From Dehalococcoidia bacterium (lineage in GTDB: Bacteria; Chloroflexota; Dehalococcoidia; Lucifugimonadales; UBA3495): a DNA stretch of 5,594 nucleotides. The DNA is taken from the NCBI GenBank assembly GCA_022823105.1, contig JAJDXU010000263.1, positions 1-5,594 of the forward strand. Reading direction: 5' to 3'. Below the pieces are notes generated by a model. The model did not search any database, had not been told where the DNA came from, and saw nothing but the letters and a program-made list of their open reading frames with translations. Below are positions 5,486 to 5,594 of this stretch, one piece after another (within the stretch, counting starts at the first letter, position 1; each line of letters begins with the position of its first letter). The translations under genes and the position numbers were made by a program.

Positions 5486-5594
5486 ATGCAGTGCCAAATG
5501 TGCGGAAAAGCCGGCATGACCGGCAACAACGTCAGCCACTCCAACCGCAGGACCAAGACGCGGTGGAAGGCCAACGTCCACAAGCAGACCCTGG
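5486..5594 (+). CDS. rpmB: 50S ribosomal protein bL28, N-terminal part (cut by window end)
   Basis: The first 36 residues are visible and the frame is open at the window end. They match the bL28 N-terminus: the first zinc knuckle CQMCGK (C3, C6), then GNNVSHSNRRTKTRWKANVH, the basic segment with the conserved NxVSHS and RRTKxRWxxN pattern that contacts 23S rRNA. The CxxC marks this as the zinc-binding (C+) form; the second pair would lie beyond the window. The full protein is normally 60-80 residues. It is preceded by an extended -10 promoter and is divergent from the Lin0512 gene. Confidence 0.95.
   Translation, partial: MQCQMCGKAGMTGNNVSHSNRRTKTRWKANVHKQTL

Overview
This window comes from a GC-rich (by eye roughly 60%) bacterial chromosome. 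It holds six protein genes, two of them cut by the window edges. The organism is uncertain. A free-standing 51-residue DUF5679 zinc-ribbon protein, a Lin0512-family protein, a MerA-like flavoprotein without the mercury cysteines, and a palindromic repeat that reads VGAG(F/L)KPAPT together suggest an uncultured Chloroflexota-type bacterium (Dehalococcoidia or SAR202-like). This is inference from family distribution, not proof.

Layout from left to right. Positions 1-1224 (+) are the 3' three quarters or more of an amidase-signature hydrolase with its Lys-cisSer-Ser triad intact. After a 130-base gap holding a good sigma-70-type promoter comes a tiny zinc-ribbon gene (1355-1510, +). About 260 bases with no recognisable gene then lead to a perfect 18-bp hairpin flanked by A and T tracts (1771-1810). 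It is a bidirectional terminator between the plus-strand gene and the convergent minus-strand genes. On the minus strand, read right to left, are a TRAP-type large permease (DctM, 4771-3269) and, 21 bases later, a class I pyridine nucleotide-disulfide oxidoreductase (3247-1838). Upstream of the permease, 4772-5029 holds a near-consensus promoter, a GC-rich hairpin followed by four U within the predicted leader, and a perfect 29-base palindromic repeat. Next is a Lin0512-family gene of unknown function (5374-5030, -). It is divergent from the start of rpmB, ribosomal protein bL28 (5486 to the window end, +), and the two share a 111-base region with closely packed opposing promoters.

How the parts work together. 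The permease and flavoprotein are adjacent and co-oriented, so they could be co-transcribed. However, the only gap between them contains a consensus TATAAT placed so that a transcript would begin at or next to the GTG start, so the flavoprotein may also be expressed separately, possibly leaderless. The permease has no visible DctQ or DctP partner here. The amidase, zinc ribbon, Lin0512 and bL28 genes look like independent transcription units.

I see no CRISPR array, tRNA, rRNA, transposase, toxin-antitoxin pair or defence system. The least explained parts are the structured leader of the permease gene, the possible leaderless flavoprotein, and the substrates of the flavoprotein and the orphan permease. 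I find nothing that amounts to a convincing new multi-gene system.
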